Assembly: GCF_014084105.1 (NCBI RefSeq)
Contig: NZ_CP048289.1
Coordinates: 1,435,922-1,499,921 of the forward strand
DNA: 64,000 bases
Direction: 5' to 3'
From: Streptacidiphilus sp. P02-A3a
GTDB lineage: Bacteria; Actinomycetota; Actinomycetes; Streptomycetales; Streptomycetaceae
In this document: one piece after another, positions 7,546 through 16,589 of the stretch
Layout of the letters: the number at the start of each line of letters is the position of its first letter
Numbering within the stretch: position 1 is the stretch's first letter
Program-made: the position numbers and the translations under genes
Notes under the pieces: model-generated
Databases searched by the model: none
The model's input: the letters and a program-made list of their open reading frames with translations, nothing else
What the model was told of the DNA's origin: nothing

Positions 7546-8388
7546 GTGTCCAGCAGGACTGACGAGCAGACGGATCGAGCACGCGGCGGCAGCCGGGGAC
7601 GCGGTACGGGGATCCGCGTGGCCTGTGCGGCGGCGGCCGTGTCCGTGCTGGTGGTCGCCGGGGGCGGCCCGGCCCTGGCAGCCGCGCCCGGATCGAGGAG
7701 CCTGCCCAAGCCCGCGCCGCAGGCCCTCCACCCGGCCGCCCCGCACGCCGCCGCCCACCCCACGCACCACGCCGCCGCCGCTCACGCCGCCGCCGCTGGC
7801 CCTGCCGCTGTCGCGGGCGCGGGGGTGGGCGCGCGGATCCGCGCGGTCGGCACCGGCGGCGACGGCGCGACGCAGGCGGACCCGGCCACCGAGGTCTCGG
7901 CGGTCGACGCGGTCGACGTGATCATGGCCGCCCCCGCCGCCAGCCGCCCCGGCGGCACCGTCGAACTGCGGACCTTCGCCGACTGCGCGGGCAGCGGCAG
8001 CGGCATCGTCACCTCGGCCGCCCTGGCCGCACCGGCCACGCTGGTGATGGCGGCCGACGGCGGCCTGTTCGCCGAGGCGTCCGTGGCCAGTGACGCCAAG
8101 CCGGGCGACTACCCGCTGGTGGAGACCTGCGCCGGGAAGACCGTGGCCTCCGGCCGACTGACGGTCCGCAGCCTCGGCGCACCGGCCGCGGGCGGCGGCT
8201 GGGGTGCCACCAGGATCGCCGACGCGGGCTCCGGCCTGGTGCCCGCGCTGGGCCTGGCTGACCTGCGCACGGCGGGCGGCGCCCCGTCCCGCGCCGACGA
8301 GTACGCCTCGCTCGGGCTGATCGCCGCCGCCAGCGTCGGCGCGGTGCTGTTCACCTACCAGCGTCGGCGCGCGGCCTGCCGTGGCTGA
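7546..8388 (+). CDS. Exported, membrane-anchored protein, sortase partner
   Basis: A 280-residue protein not recognised at family level. A signal sequence (about residues 25-50, ending GGPALAAAP) precedes an Ala/Pro/His-rich spacer with runs of HPAAPHAAAHP type. A compact domain (about 120-215) carries a Cys pair (FADCAGS and ETCAGK) that could form a disulfide. The end is a hydrophobic helix plus RRR tail, but no LPXTG-like sorting motif is visible. The gene overlaps a class F sortase gene by 8 bp, the usual actinobacterial arrangement of an exported protein with this sortase. The GTG start follows GAGAGGAG. Confidence 0.7.
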   Translation: MSSRTDEQTDRARGGSRGRGTGIRVACAAAAVSVLVVAGGGPALAAAPGSRSLPKPAPQALHPAAPHAAAHPTHHAAAAHAAAAGPAAVAGAGVGARIRAVGTGGDGATQADPATEVSAVDAVDVIMAAPAASRPGGTVELRTFADCAGSGSGIVTSAALAAPATLVMAADGGLFAEASVASDAKPGDYPLVETCAGKTVASGRLTVRSLGAPAAGGGWGATRIADAGSGLVPALGLADLRTAGGAPSRADEYASLGLIAAASVGAVLFTYQRRRAACRG

Positions 8389-9085
8389 GCCGAGGGTCCC
8401 GGTGCGCTCGCGCCGCCGCACCCTGGGCCTGGCGTCCGGGACGCTGTCCGGCTGCCTGTGCGCGGTGGCCTTCGGCGGGGCGGCGCTCGGCCTGGCGCAC
8501 TCGGTCCCGCCGCGACCGCGGGTCTCGGCCGAGGGCGCGCTGGCCGCCGCCTCCACCTCGGCTGCCTCCTCGGACGCGCTCCGCGGCACGTCCGAGCAGC
8601 AGACCGGGCCGGTGCACGCGCCGCTCGCCCGGTCCACCCCGATGCAGCTGTCGGTTCCCTCGATCGACCTCACCGCGCCGCTGCTGGGCCTCGGCATGGA
8701 CAGCAGGGGCGCCCCGGAACTGCCGCCGTTCTCGCAGCCCAGGACCGCGGGGTGGCTGCGCGACTCGGTCACCCCCGGGGAGGCCGGGACCGCCGTGCTG
8801 CTCGGCCACGTGGACACCCGCACCGGACCGGCGGTGATGTGGAACCTGTCGGCGGTGCGGCCGGGCGCCCAGGTGGAGGTGTCCCGGTTGGACGGCAGCA
8901 CCGCGCTGTTCACCGTGGACCGGCTGAAGGCCTATCCCAAGTCCGGATTCCCGGCCGCCCTGGTCTACGGCCCGACCCCGGACGCCGAGCTGCGGATCAT
9001 CACCTGCGGCGGCGGCTTCGACCGCGCCCGGCAGGAGTACACCGGCAACGTGGTGCTGTTCGCGCACCTCAGCGGGGTGCGCTGA
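8381..9085 (+). CDS. Class F sortase
   Basis: A 234-residue sortase of actinobacterial class F. One N-terminal membrane helix (about residues 14-40) is followed by the sortase barrel. The catalytic residues are H143 in LLGHVDT, C209 in IITCGG, and an Arg just after it (R215 or R217 in FDRAR). Class F sortases are extracellular transpeptidases whose substrates are mostly unknown. Here the likely partner is the exported protein whose gene overlaps the GTG start. Unlike class A or E enzymes, no LPXTG or LAXTG substrate is encoded nearby. Confidence 0.88.
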   Translation: MAEPRVPVRSRRRTLGLASGTLSGCLCAVAFGGAALGLAHSVPPRPRVSAEGALAAASTSAASSDALRGTSEQQTGPVHAPLARSTPMQLSVPSIDLTAPLLGLGMDSRGAPELPPFSQPRTAGWLRDSVTPGEAGTAVLLGHVDTRTGPAVMWNLSAVRPGAQVEVSRLDGSTALFTVDRLKAYPKSGFPAALVYGPTPDAELRIITCGGGFDRARQEYTGNVVLFAHLSGVR

Positions 9086-9185
9086 GAGCGGCCGGGCCGG
9101 GCGGGACGGCCTGTCAGTGGCACCCGGTAGCGTGCAGTCCAGTCGGCTCCTCCCGGGGCCGGTTCCCACTGGAGGTCGCACCCCG

Positions 9186-9881
9186 ATGTCACTCTCACCG
9201 TCCCCGCTCGACGAGTTCACCCTGCCCGAATCCTGGCAGGGCGTGCTCGCGGGGGAGACCGAGAAGCCCTACTTCCGGCAGTTGGCCGAGTTCGTCGCCG
9301 GTGAGCGCGAGGCGAACCAGGTCTTCCCGCCGAGCGGGGAGGTGTTCTCCGCGCTGCGGGCCACGCCGTACGGGCAGGTCAAGGTGCTGCTGCTGGGTCA
9401 GGACCCGTACCACGACGACAACCAGGCGCACGGGATGTGCTTCTCGGTGAAGCGCGGCGTGCGGATCCCCCCGTCGCTGCGCAACGTGTACAAGGAGCTC
9501 CTGGCGGACCTCGGCGTGCCCGCGCCGGACCACGGCAACCTCCAGGCCTGGGCGGACCAGGGCGTGCTGCTGCTGAACGCGGTGCTCACGGTGCGCGCGC
9601 ACGAGGCCAACTCGCACAAGGGCAAGGGGTGGGAGACCTTCACCGACGCGGTGATCCGCGCGGTGAACGACCAGCCCGACCCGGTGGTGTTCGTGCTGTG
9701 GGGCGGCTACGCCAAGAAGAAGCTGCCGCTGATCGACACCAGTCGGCATGTGGTCGTCCAGGGCGCGCACCCCTCGCCGCTGTCGGCCCGGCTCTTCCTC
9801 GGCAGCCGGCCGTTCTCGCAGGTCGACAAGGCGCTGGCGGACCTCGGCCGGGAGCCCATCGACTGGCGGCTGCCCGCGTAG
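9186..9881 (+). CDS. ung: Uracil-DNA glycosylase (family 1)
   Basis: A 231-residue base-excision repair enzyme that removes uracil from DNA. The water-activating Asp is D73 in GQDPYH (71-76), and the conserved C-terminal HPSPLS loop is present near residue 197, so the active site is complete. The length is normal for the Ung family. The ATG is preceded by GGAGG at 10 bp, which decides against the longer frame that opens upstream. It stands alone, convergent with the DedA gene. Confidence 0.95.
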   Translation: MSLSPSPLDEFTLPESWQGVLAGETEKPYFRQLAEFVAGEREANQVFPPSGEVFSALRATPYGQVKVLLLGQDPYHDDNQAHGMCFSVKRGVRIPPSLRNVYKELLADLGVPAPDHGNLQAWADQGVLLLNAVLTVRAHEANSHKGKGWETFTDAVIRAVNDQPDPVVFVLWGGYAKKKLPLIDTSRHVVVQGAHPSPLSARLFLGSRPFSQVDKALADLGREPIDWRLPA

Positions 9882-9915
9882 CCGGGGCCGGGGTCGGCTC
9901 CGGCGTCCTCGGCGG

Positions 9916-10563
9916 TCAGCCGACGACGGCCGGGGTCGCCGCCGCCTCGGTCTCGGCGGCGGCAGCGGCGAGGGCGGCCTGGCGGGCCAGGCGCCGCTGC
10001 CGCTGCACCATCCGCGCGATCACCGCGCTGACCGCCGCCGCAGCCAGGCAGGACACCGCGAAGCTGATCCAACTGGTGTTGAAGGTGTGGGCGTTCAGAT
10101 AGCCGAGGCCGACGATGTAGGTCGCCCAGACCGAGGACGACAGCGCCGACCAGCGCAGGTAGTGGCGCGGCGGCTGCTCGCTGGTGCCGGCCACCAGGTC
10201 CAGCAGACTGCGTCCGCCGGTGACGAAGCGGAACAGCAGTATCGTCCGGCCCTTCTTCGTCTCCAGCAGGTCCAGCACCTGCGCGGCGGCGGTCGCGGCA
10301 CCCGGCTTGCGGTTGAGCCGCCGCTGCGCCCAGCCCGCGGCCCGGCGAGCGACCCGCAGCAGCAGCAGGTCCCCGCAGAAGGAGGCGAGGGCGACGCCGA
10401 CGCCGAGCAGTATCGGTGAGGCGGCGGTCTGCGAGGTGTTGAGCGTGGCCGCGATCACCACGGTTCCGTCCGGGATGAGCGGCATGAAGGCGTCGGAGAC
10501 GACCGCGGCCAGCGCGGCTATGGAGATCCAGGAGGAGTCGAACAGGGACGCAGCCGCGCTCAT
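9916..10563 (-). CDS. DedA/VTT-family membrane protein
   Basis: A 215-residue integral membrane protein of the DedA family. The pattern of reentrant and transmembrane segments and the conserved core around residues 100-125 (RFVTGGR, then a Gly-rich stretch) match the VTT domain, which is linked to flipping of undecaprenyl phosphate or phospholipids. The N-terminal part has the acidic/proline motif DAFMPLIPDGT expected of the reentrant loop. A basic, Gln/Arg/Ala-rich cytoplasmic tail follows the last helix. It is a single gene, convergent with ung, and its specific lipid cannot be inferred. Confidence 0.82.
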   Translation of the reverse strand: MSAAASLFDSSWISIAALAAVVSDAFMPLIPDGTVVIAATLNTSQTAASPILLGVGVALASFCGDLLLLRVARRAAGWAQRRLNRKPGAATAAAQVLDLLETKKGRTILLFRFVTGGRSLLDLVAGTSEQPPRHYLRWSALSSSVWATYIVGLGYLNAHTFNTSWISFAVSCLAAAAVSAVIARMVQRQRRLARQAALAAAAAETEAAATPAVVG

Positions 10564-10884
10564 GGGGCTCCTTGCTGGATGTTGTTCCGACGGGTGGGCC
10601 GTTCGCCGTAAAACAACGCTAGCCGGTCCAATGATCCCACTCCCGACCGCCCTCCGGGCACCAGCCTAAGCCGACTCTTACTGACTCTGTGACCAGTCAC
10701 GACGGGGCCACGGACCAGCTACGGCAAGGCCACGGCACGGCCACGGACTGGTCACGTGCCGACTGCGGCGCGCGGGTGGGGCGTAGGGGAGGGCGGGATT
10801 CCGTTGCTTTCTGTGACGTCCTGTTCACCAGCTGTCCGTAGCACCGTCGGCGGATGGTCGCCCGCCGTTTCTAAGCTCGCCCAG
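10564..10884. other. Intergenic region, divergent promoters
   Basis: About 320 bp separate the DedA gene from a divergent membrane-protein gene. A palindrome GTGAC-CA-GTCAC lies at 10689-10700, and its arm GTGACCAGT recurs inverted as ACTGGTCAC at 10747-10755, with a GGCCACGG-type short repeat between them. This may be an operator cluster; I see no RNA element. Confidence 0.35.
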
Positions 10885-12315
10885 GTGACTGCGACAACCG
10901 CGCGTACACCGTCGGTGACGACCCCCGGAGCTCCGGGAGCCCCTGCTGCCGCGCCGCCGGTCCGGCCGGAGTCGGCGCCACCGGTCCGGCCGGAGCGCCC
11001 GCGCGGTCTGCGGGCGCTGGTCGGCCGGGCCGGGCCCGCGCCGGTCCGCCGACTCCGGGTGCAGGCGGGGTGCTCGCTGCTGCTGGTGGCCGCCCTGCTG
11101 GCAGCCGTGCTCGCCGCCTTCGGCAGCGCCCGGGCGGAGGTGCGCCAACTGGCCGCCGTCTCCGAGCCGCGCGCGGTCGCCGCCGCCGACCTGGACCAGG
11201 CCCTGGCCGACCTGGACGCCCAGCACGCGAACCAACTGGTCGTCGGATATCCGGCGACGCCGCCCCCGCCGGGACAGGAACCGGTGCTGGTCGACGACGG
11301 GATCCTCGCCGAGATAACCGCGCAGCGGGACCGCGGCCGGGTCAGCGCCGACCTCGCCGCGCTGTCGGCCGCCGGGGCCGCGGACGCGGGGCCGGTGCAG
11401 TCGCTGCTGGACGGCCTCTCCCTCTACGACGGCATGAGCGGCACGGAGCAGTCCTCCACCACCGGCCAGCTGAACCCGGTGGTGGGACGTCCGCCCGCCC
11501 TCGCCCTCGACTACTACGACCTCGCCGAGGACCAGTTGCAGCAGAACCTGCTGCCGCGGGTGCGGGAGCTGCTGACGGTCTCCGAGCAGCAGGTCGCCCA
11601 GGGCAGGGCCGCGGCGCAGCGGGACACCCGGATCGGGGCGCTGCTGGTGGGGCTGCTGGCGCTGGCGGCGCTGGGGCTGCTGGTCCGGTGGCAGCTGGAC
11701 CTGCTGCGGCGGCACCGGCGGGTGTTCAATCCGCCGCTGCTGCTGGTCAGCGCCGTGGTGCTGGCGGTGGCGCTGACCTCGGTGCTGGCGCTGCTCGGGG
11801 CCTCCGGCGACGTCGGCGCGGCGGTCGGCGACGGCTACACGCCGTACGCGGCGACGGCGCAGGCGCAGGTGAACGCGGCGGACGCGGAGGCATCCGAGAG
11901 CCGGTGGCTGGTCGACGACGCGTACCGGCCGCTGCTCCAGCAGCAGTACACCGGGCTGATGCGGACCCTGGGCGCGCCCGACGCCCCGGACGCCGGAGTG
12001 GCGGCGGTGATCCGGACCAGGAGCGCCTACCTGGCGGCGGACTCCCAGCTGCGCGCCCTGGCCGGGGCGGGAGCGCTGGACCAGGCCTCGGTACAGCTCA
12101 CCGGGGTCACCCGCGGTGAGGTGGCCTTCGCCTACTACGACTTCAGTACCCAGCTGAGCCGACTGGCGGGCGAGCAGCTGGCGGTGGCGAACGACCGCTT
12201 CGGGGCGGCGGTGGGCGACTTGGCGGGGTGGACGGTGCTGCCCTCGGTGCTGCTGGCCGCCGCGCTGCTGCTGGTCGCGGTCGGGGTGCGGCCGCGACTG
12301 GCGGAGTTCAGCTGA
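10885..12315 (+). CDS. Four-TM sensor-like membrane protein, paralogue 1
   Basis: A 476-residue protein with a Pro/Ala-rich N-terminal tail and TM1 at about residues 60-85. An extracytoplasmic helical region with Asp/Gln-rich QAL/DLD repeats follows. A tight TM pair (about 255-300) is split by a short basic loop (RRHRRVFNPPLLL), a second outer helical region follows, and the last TM ends in GVRPRLAEFS. The same layout and the same two motifs recur in the gene at 23.7-25.3 kb. The layout resembles the mycobacterial GlnX type (partner of GlnH and PknG), but that assignment is inference and no PknG or GlnH gene is adjacent. The GTG start is chosen to leave a short N-terminal tail. Confidence 0.6.
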   Translation: MTATTARTPSVTTPGAPGAPAAAPPVRPESAPPVRPERPRGLRALVGRAGPAPVRRLRVQAGCSLLLVAALLAAVLAAFGSARAEVRQLAAVSEPRAVAAADLDQALADLDAQHANQLVVGYPATPPPPGQEPVLVDDGILAEITAQRDRGRVSADLAALSAAGAADAGPVQSLLDGLSLYDGMSGTEQSSTTGQLNPVVGRPPALALDYYDLAEDQLQQNLLPRVRELLTVSEQQVAQGRAAAQRDTRIGALLVGLLALAALGLLVRWQLDLLRRHRRVFNPPLLLVSAVVLAVALTSVLALLGASGDVGAAVGDGYTPYAATAQAQVNAADAEASESRWLVDDAYRPLLQQQYTGLMRTLGAPDAPDAGVAAVIRTRSAYLAADSQLRALAGAGALDQASVQLTGVTRGEVAFAYYDFSTQLSRLAGEQLAVANDRFGAAVGDLAGWTVLPSVLLAAALLLVAVGVRPRLAEFS

Positions 12316-12445
12316 GCTCCGGGAGCCGCTCCGGCTCCGCCGCGCGCCCGTCAGTTGCGTGTCCGGCGGCCCTTGGGGACTGAAGCCGGCCAGCCTTCCA
12401 GGATCGCATAGGAGCTGATCCTGTTCGACTGTCGTCACCAAGTGT

Positions 12446-12474
12446 TTGTCCATTTGTCATAGACACGCTATCTA
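12446..12474 (+). promoter_or_regulatory. Vegetative promoter of ABC transporter operon
   Basis: TTGTCC and TATCTA are separated by 17 bp, about 50 bp before the first permease start, which is a good match to an HrdB-type promoter. The -35 region overlaps a short direct repeat (TTTGTCCA, TTTGTCAT), a possible operator for sugar-dependent control. No LacI-type regulator gene is adjacent. Confidence 0.55.
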
Positions 12475-12526
12475 CGCGCGTTTCACTCGTTCTCGGAAGA
12501 GCCCGACCGAGGTGCGGAGTTGGCGG

Positions 12527-13471
12527 ATGGCGCAGTACAGCGAAATTCTCGCGCGGGCGGGTCGGACCTCGGCCCGTGCCCGCCGGGTCAAGCGGGCCCG
12601 GGAGAGTCCCATGGGCTGGCTCTACTCGGCGCCGGCGCTGCTGGTCTTCGCGGTCTTTGTGATCGGCCCGACCGGCTACACGATCTACATCAGCACCTTC
12701 AAGTGGAACGTGCTGAACACCGCGATGTCCAAGTACATCGGCTTCGCCAACTACCAGGCGCTGTTCGGCTCCACCGCCCCGACCTTCCTGAGCAGCGTCT
12801 GGCGCTCGCTGTACTTCAGCGGCGCGATGGTGATCGGCGGGACCGCGCTCGGGCTGGCCGTCGCGCTGCTGCTGCAACGCGGCGGCAAACTGCTGAACGC
12901 CGCCCGGGTCGCGGTCTTCGCGCCCTACATCACGCCGGTGGTCGCCACCTCGGTGGCCTGGGTGTGGATCTTCAATCCCCAGTTCGGCCTCGCCAACAGC
13001 CTGCTGCGGGCACTGCACCTGCCGGTCGAGCAGTGGTTGCAGTCCTCCACCTGGGCCATGCCCTCGGTGATCATCTTCAGCCTGTGGCACGACCTCGGCT
13101 TCACCGTGGTGCTGTTCCTCGGCGGACTGTCCGTGCTCTCCACCGAGCAGAGCGAGGCCGCCCGGGTGGACGGGGCCGGAGCCTGGCAGGAGTTCTGGTA
13201 CATCACCTGGCCGCAACTGCGCCCGGTCACCACCTTCGTGGTGGTGATCACCAGCATCACCTCGCTCCAGGCGTTCACCCAGTTCTACCAAATGGGCTCC
13301 GGCGGCCCCGACTACGCCACCACGACGCTCAGCTACCTGCTCTACCAGGAGGCGTTCGTCTTCTTCCACACCGGCTACGGGGCGGCGCTGGCGGTGGTCC
13401 TGTTCGCGATCACCGTCATGTTCACCCTGCTTCGCCGCCGGACCGGCAGCGAGATCGCCAACCTCGGCTGA
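12527..13471 (+). CDS. Carbohydrate-type ABC transporter permease (MalF/UgpA-like)
   Basis: A 314-residue inner-membrane permease of an ABC importer, with six predicted helices. The cytoplasmic EAA motif that contacts the ATPase is EAARVDGAGAWQEFW, about residue 220. The first gene of a five-gene run, it is followed by a lipoprotein, a second permease, a HAD phosphatase and a metallo-hydrolase. No ATPase gene is present; in streptomycetes one shared ATPase, MsiK, commonly serves such importers. The ATG at 12527 is preceded by GGAG. Earlier in-frame starts would add a basic, unlikely N terminus. Confidence 0.88.
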   Translation: MAQYSEILARAGRTSARARRVKRARESPMGWLYSAPALLVFAVFVIGPTGYTIYISTFKWNVLNTAMSKYIGFANYQALFGSTAPTFLSSVWRSLYFSGAMVIGGTALGLAVALLLQRGGKLLNAARVAVFAPYITPVVATSVAWVWIFNPQFGLANSLLRALHLPVEQWLQSSTWAMPSVIIFSLWHDLGFTVVLFLGGLSVLSTEQSEAARVDGAGAWQEFWYITWPQLRPVTTFVVVITSITSLQAFTQFYQMGSGGPDYATTTLSYLLYQEAFVFFHTGYGAALAVVLFAITVMFTLLRRRTGSEIANLG

Positions 13472-13589
13472 GCGCCCGCCCCCCGCACTCTCCGTTCGCA
13501 CGCCCCGTCTGTCCGTCCCACCCTCACCACGGCTCCGCCGCTCACCGCCGGTGGACCGGCATCCCGTCTACCCAAGGGGTCACCCCGTC

Positions 13590-14900
13590 ATGTCCCGTAC
13601 CCGCAGCAGCGTCGCCCTGCTCGCCGCCGCCACCGCACTGGCCACCCTGGCCGGCTGTTCCTCCTCCAGCAGCGGCTCCACCTCCTCCGCCGGTGCCGCG
13701 AGCGGCGGCAAGGCCACCATCAGCTTCATGTCGATCATGGACAGCGGCACCCAGAAGTCCACGCTGGTCGCGCTGACCAACGCCTTCGAGAAGGCCAACC
13801 CGGACATCACCGTCAACCTGGAGTACCAGACCAGCTACGGCAACCTGCTGGCCAAGGAGACCGCCGGGGTCTCCGCCCACAACGCGCCCACCCTCGGCCA
13901 GGTGATGGAGAGCTGGGCCGCCACCTTCGCCAACAGCGACGCGATCCTGCCGGTCAGCCAGTACGCGGGCAGCGGCAGCCCGGCCGGTCTCGCCGCCTTC
14001 TACACCGGTGTCCAGAACGACCTCAAGCTGCCCGACGGCAAGCTCTGGATGTGGCCGTTCAACAAGAGCGTCCAGGTCATCTACTACAACCAGGACATGC
14101 TGAAGGCGAAGGGCCTGACCGCGCCCACCACCTGGGACCAGTTCGCCACCGATGCCAAGGCCGTCTCCGGCAAGGGCGTCACCGCGATCAGTGTCGACCC
14201 GGGCTCCAACTCCTCGCCCGGTGGCGGCCAGACCATGTTCGCCGCGCTCGCCGCCGCCTACGGCACGCCGGACATCGCCGCCGACGGCACCCCGCAGCTC
14301 AACAGCCCGGCCGCGATCAAGGCCCTCACCTTCATGCAGACCCTCAAGAACGAGGGCGCGCTCGCCGTCGGTACCAACTACCCGGGAGAGACCGCCCTCG
14401 GTGCGCAGAAGGGCGTGTTCGACCTGAGCAGCGCGGCCGGCTACTACTACGAGAACCTGGCTGTGGGCAGCAAGTTCACCCTGGGCACCGAGGTACTGCC
14501 GACCGGTCCCTCCGGCGCTCCGACCAACGTCATGTCCGGTACCAACGTGGCGATGTTCGCCGGGGCCTCCGCCGCGCAGCAGGCGGCGGGCTGGAAGTAC
14601 ATGCAGTTCCTGGCCTCCGCCGCGAGCCAGGCCGAGTGGTCCGAGCAGACCGGCTACCTTCCGGTCACCTCGGCCGCGCTGCCGCTGATGAGCTCGTTCA
14701 TCGCCAAGAACCCCTACATGACCACCGCTGTCGCGGCGCTTGAGTACGCGGTGCCGCAGCCCGCCTACTCCTGGGTCGAGCAGGCCGAGGGCGAGGAGGT
14801 CGTGGCGATCCAGGCGGCCCTGGAGAAGGGGACCGACCCGACGACCGCGCTGAACACCGCCCAGAAGGCGGCCCTCGCGGACAAGCAGGCCGACCAGTGA
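13590..14900 (+). CDS. ABC transporter substrate-binding lipoprotein
   Basis: A 436-residue extracellular solute-binding protein (family 1). The signal peptide ends in a lipobox with lipidated C23 (LAGC), followed by a Ser-rich linker and then a two-lobe binding domain. The sequence resembles binding proteins for sugars and glycerol-3-phosphate (UgpB/MalE-like). A WMWPFNKSVQVIYYNQDM stretch (about 150-167) is the typical hinge and ligand region. The ligand cannot be read directly. Linkage to a phosphatase and a hydrolase suggests a phosphorylated or ester-linked substrate. A 118-bp gap precedes it, so it may also be expressed from an internal promoter. Confidence 0.88.
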   Translation: MSRTRSSVALLAAATALATLAGCSSSSSGSTSSAGAASGGKATISFMSIMDSGTQKSTLVALTNAFEKANPDITVNLEYQTSYGNLLAKETAGVSAHNAPTLGQVMESWAATFANSDAILPVSQYAGSGSPAGLAAFYTGVQNDLKLPDGKLWMWPFNKSVQVIYYNQDMLKAKGLTAPTTWDQFATDAKAVSGKGVTAISVDPGSNSSPGGGQTMFAALAAAYGTPDIAADGTPQLNSPAAIKALTFMQTLKNEGALAVGTNYPGETALGAQKGVFDLSSAAGYYYENLAVGSKFTLGTEVLPTGPSGAPTNVMSGTNVAMFAGASAAQQAAGWKYMQFLASAASQAEWSEQTGYLPVTSAALPLMSSFIAKNPYMTTAVAALEYAVPQPAYSWVEQAEGEEVVAIQAALEKGTDPTTALNTAQKAALADKQADQ

Positions 14901-15847
14901 CCTTCGCGGCACCTGGCGCCCGCACGGGCGACCGGTCCGAGGTGCGCGGCCGGGGCCCCCTCCGGCGGCGCGCCTCGGCGCGGGCCGGGCAACCCGAGCG
15001 GACCGGGGCCGGGCTGCCGGTCGGCGCCTCACGGACCGGCACCGCCGTCAGCCGCACGGTCGCCGTCCTGGTCGCGCTGGTCTTCCTCCTGCCCTTCTAC
15101 TACGTCGTCGTGACCTCGTTGAACTCATCGAGTGCCACCGCCTCCCTCTCCGGAATCCTGCTGCCGCACTGGCACTGGAACAACTACGCCCGGGCATGGG
15201 ACGCGCAGCCCTGGGCCCGGTTCTTCCTGAACACGGTGCTGGTCGGCTCGGCCACCACCGCGCTGGTGCTGATCACCTCGCTGCTCGCCGGGTTCGCCTT
15301 CGGCGTCATGCGCTTCCGGGGCCGGAACGCGCTGTTCCTGCTGGTGCTGTCGGTGCTGATGGTCCCCACCACGGTGCTGCTGATCCCGGACTACGTGATC
15401 GCGACCGACATCAACTGGCTGAACACCTACTGGATCCAGATCATCCCGTTCGGCGCCAGCGTCTTCGGGATCTTCCTGGTCCGGCAGTTCTTCCTGGGGC
15501 TGCCCACCGAGCTGTTCGACGCCGCCGAGATGGACGGCGCGGGACGGCTGCGGATGCTCTGGTACATCGGCGTGCCGATGGTCCGGCCCGCGCTGCTGAT
15601 CATCGGTCTCAACACCTTCATGGCCAGCTGGAACTCCTTCCTCTGGCCGCTGATCATGACCACCAGCCCCAGCGTCCAGCCGATCGAGGTCGGCGTCTCC
15701 AGCTTCGCCGGAGCCGACGGCACCGACTTCACCGCCATGTGCGCGGCGGTCACCTTCACCACCATCCCGGTGCTGGTGCTCTTCCTGGCCCTGCAACGGC
15801 AGTTCATCACCGGCGCGATGGCCGCCACCGGGGGCGTCCGTGGCTGA
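14897..15847 (+). CDS. Carbohydrate-type ABC transporter permease (MalG/UgpE-like)
   Basis: A 316-residue second permease of the importer. A basic, Arg-rich N-terminal tail (about 45 residues) precedes six membrane helices. The EAA loop is present as FDAAEMDGAGRLRMLWYI, about residue 215. The GTG start overlaps the stop of the lipoprotein gene (GTGA), so the two are coupled, and the 3' end overlaps the HAD gene by 8 bp. It is the expected heterodimer partner of the first permease. Confidence 0.88.
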   Translation: MTFAAPGARTGDRSEVRGRGPLRRRASARAGQPERTGAGLPVGASRTGTAVSRTVAVLVALVFLLPFYYVVVTSLNSSSATASLSGILLPHWHWNNYARAWDAQPWARFFLNTVLVGSATTALVLITSLLAGFAFGVMRFRGRNALFLLVLSVLMVPTTVLLIPDYVIATDINWLNTYWIQIIPFGASVFGIFLVRQFFLGLPTELFDAAEMDGAGRLRMLWYIGVPMVRPALLIIGLNTFMASWNSFLWPLIMTTSPSVQPIEVGVSSFAGADGTDFTAMCAAVTFTTIPVLVLFLALQRQFITGAMAATGGVRG

Positions 15848-16583
15848 GCGAGCGACACCAGGCCCGCAGCGGGTGCTGGTGACCGACTTCGACGGCACGC
15901 TCTACCGGGGGGACGCGCCGGTCCACCACTACGCCCGGCGGGCCGCGCACCGGCTGCCCGCCGGGACGGGACGCGCCCTGCTCGACGGGCTCGACCGCTA
16001 CCTGGAACAGGGCGCGTCGGTGCTGCCGGAGGCCGTCGACGGCTGGGAGGCCGTCGCGGTGCTCGCCCTGCGCCACGGCCTGGACGAGGCCGCGCTCGGT
16101 GAGGCCTTCACCGAGACCCGCGCCTACATGGCGGGACCCGGCTGCGCCCTTGAGGTACCGGTCGGGTACGCCGAACTGCTCGCCGAACTGCGCGCCGAGG
16201 GGGTGCGGGTGGTGCTCGCCACCAACAGCCCGGCCGAGGGCCTCGACGCCCTGCTCCGGCGGCTGGACGTGCTGCCGCTGGTGGACGACGTCGTCGCCGG
16301 CACCGGGAAGCCCACCGGGCTGGCCCGGTTGCTGCGCCGCGAGCTGGGCCAGCCGCAGGACACCGCCCCGGACGCCGTCACCGGCGGCGCGCGGCTGCTC
16401 GTCATCGGCGACCACTGGCGCAACGACATCGCACCGGGGCTGCGGATCGGCGCGACCGGTGCCTACATCGACCGCTTCGGCCGAGCCGACGGACCCGCGC
16501 ACGGGACCGCTCCGCTGGTCGAGGACCTGCTGGAAACCGTACGGAACTGGGCTGATGCCCGGTCGACCGCTGACAGGAATTGA
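15840..16583 (+). CDS. HAD-family phosphatase in transporter operon
   Basis: A 247-residue HAD hydrolase. Motif I is DFDGTLYRGD at residue 15, motif II is ATNSPAEGLDA (about 127), the motif III Lys is in AGTGKPTG, and motif IV is GDHWRNDIAPG. The alpha-helical cap between motifs I and II is typical of C1-cap phosphomonoesterases acting on small metabolites. The gene overlaps the second permease by 8 bp and ends 6 bp before the metallo-hydrolase gene, so it is an integral part of the operon. Its likely job is to dephosphorylate the imported compound or an early product. Confidence 0.83.
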   Translation: MAERATPGPQRVLVTDFDGTLYRGDAPVHHYARRAAHRLPAGTGRALLDGLDRYLEQGASVLPEAVDGWEAVAVLALRHGLDEAALGEAFTETRAYMAGPGCALEVPVGYAELLAELRAEGVRVVLATNSPAEGLDALLRRLDVLPLVDDVVAGTGKPTGLARLLRRELGQPQDTAPDAVTGGARLLVIGDHWRNDIAPGLRIGATGAYIDRFGRADGPAHGTAPLVEDLLETVRNWADARSTADRN

Positions 16584-16589
16584 GGATCC

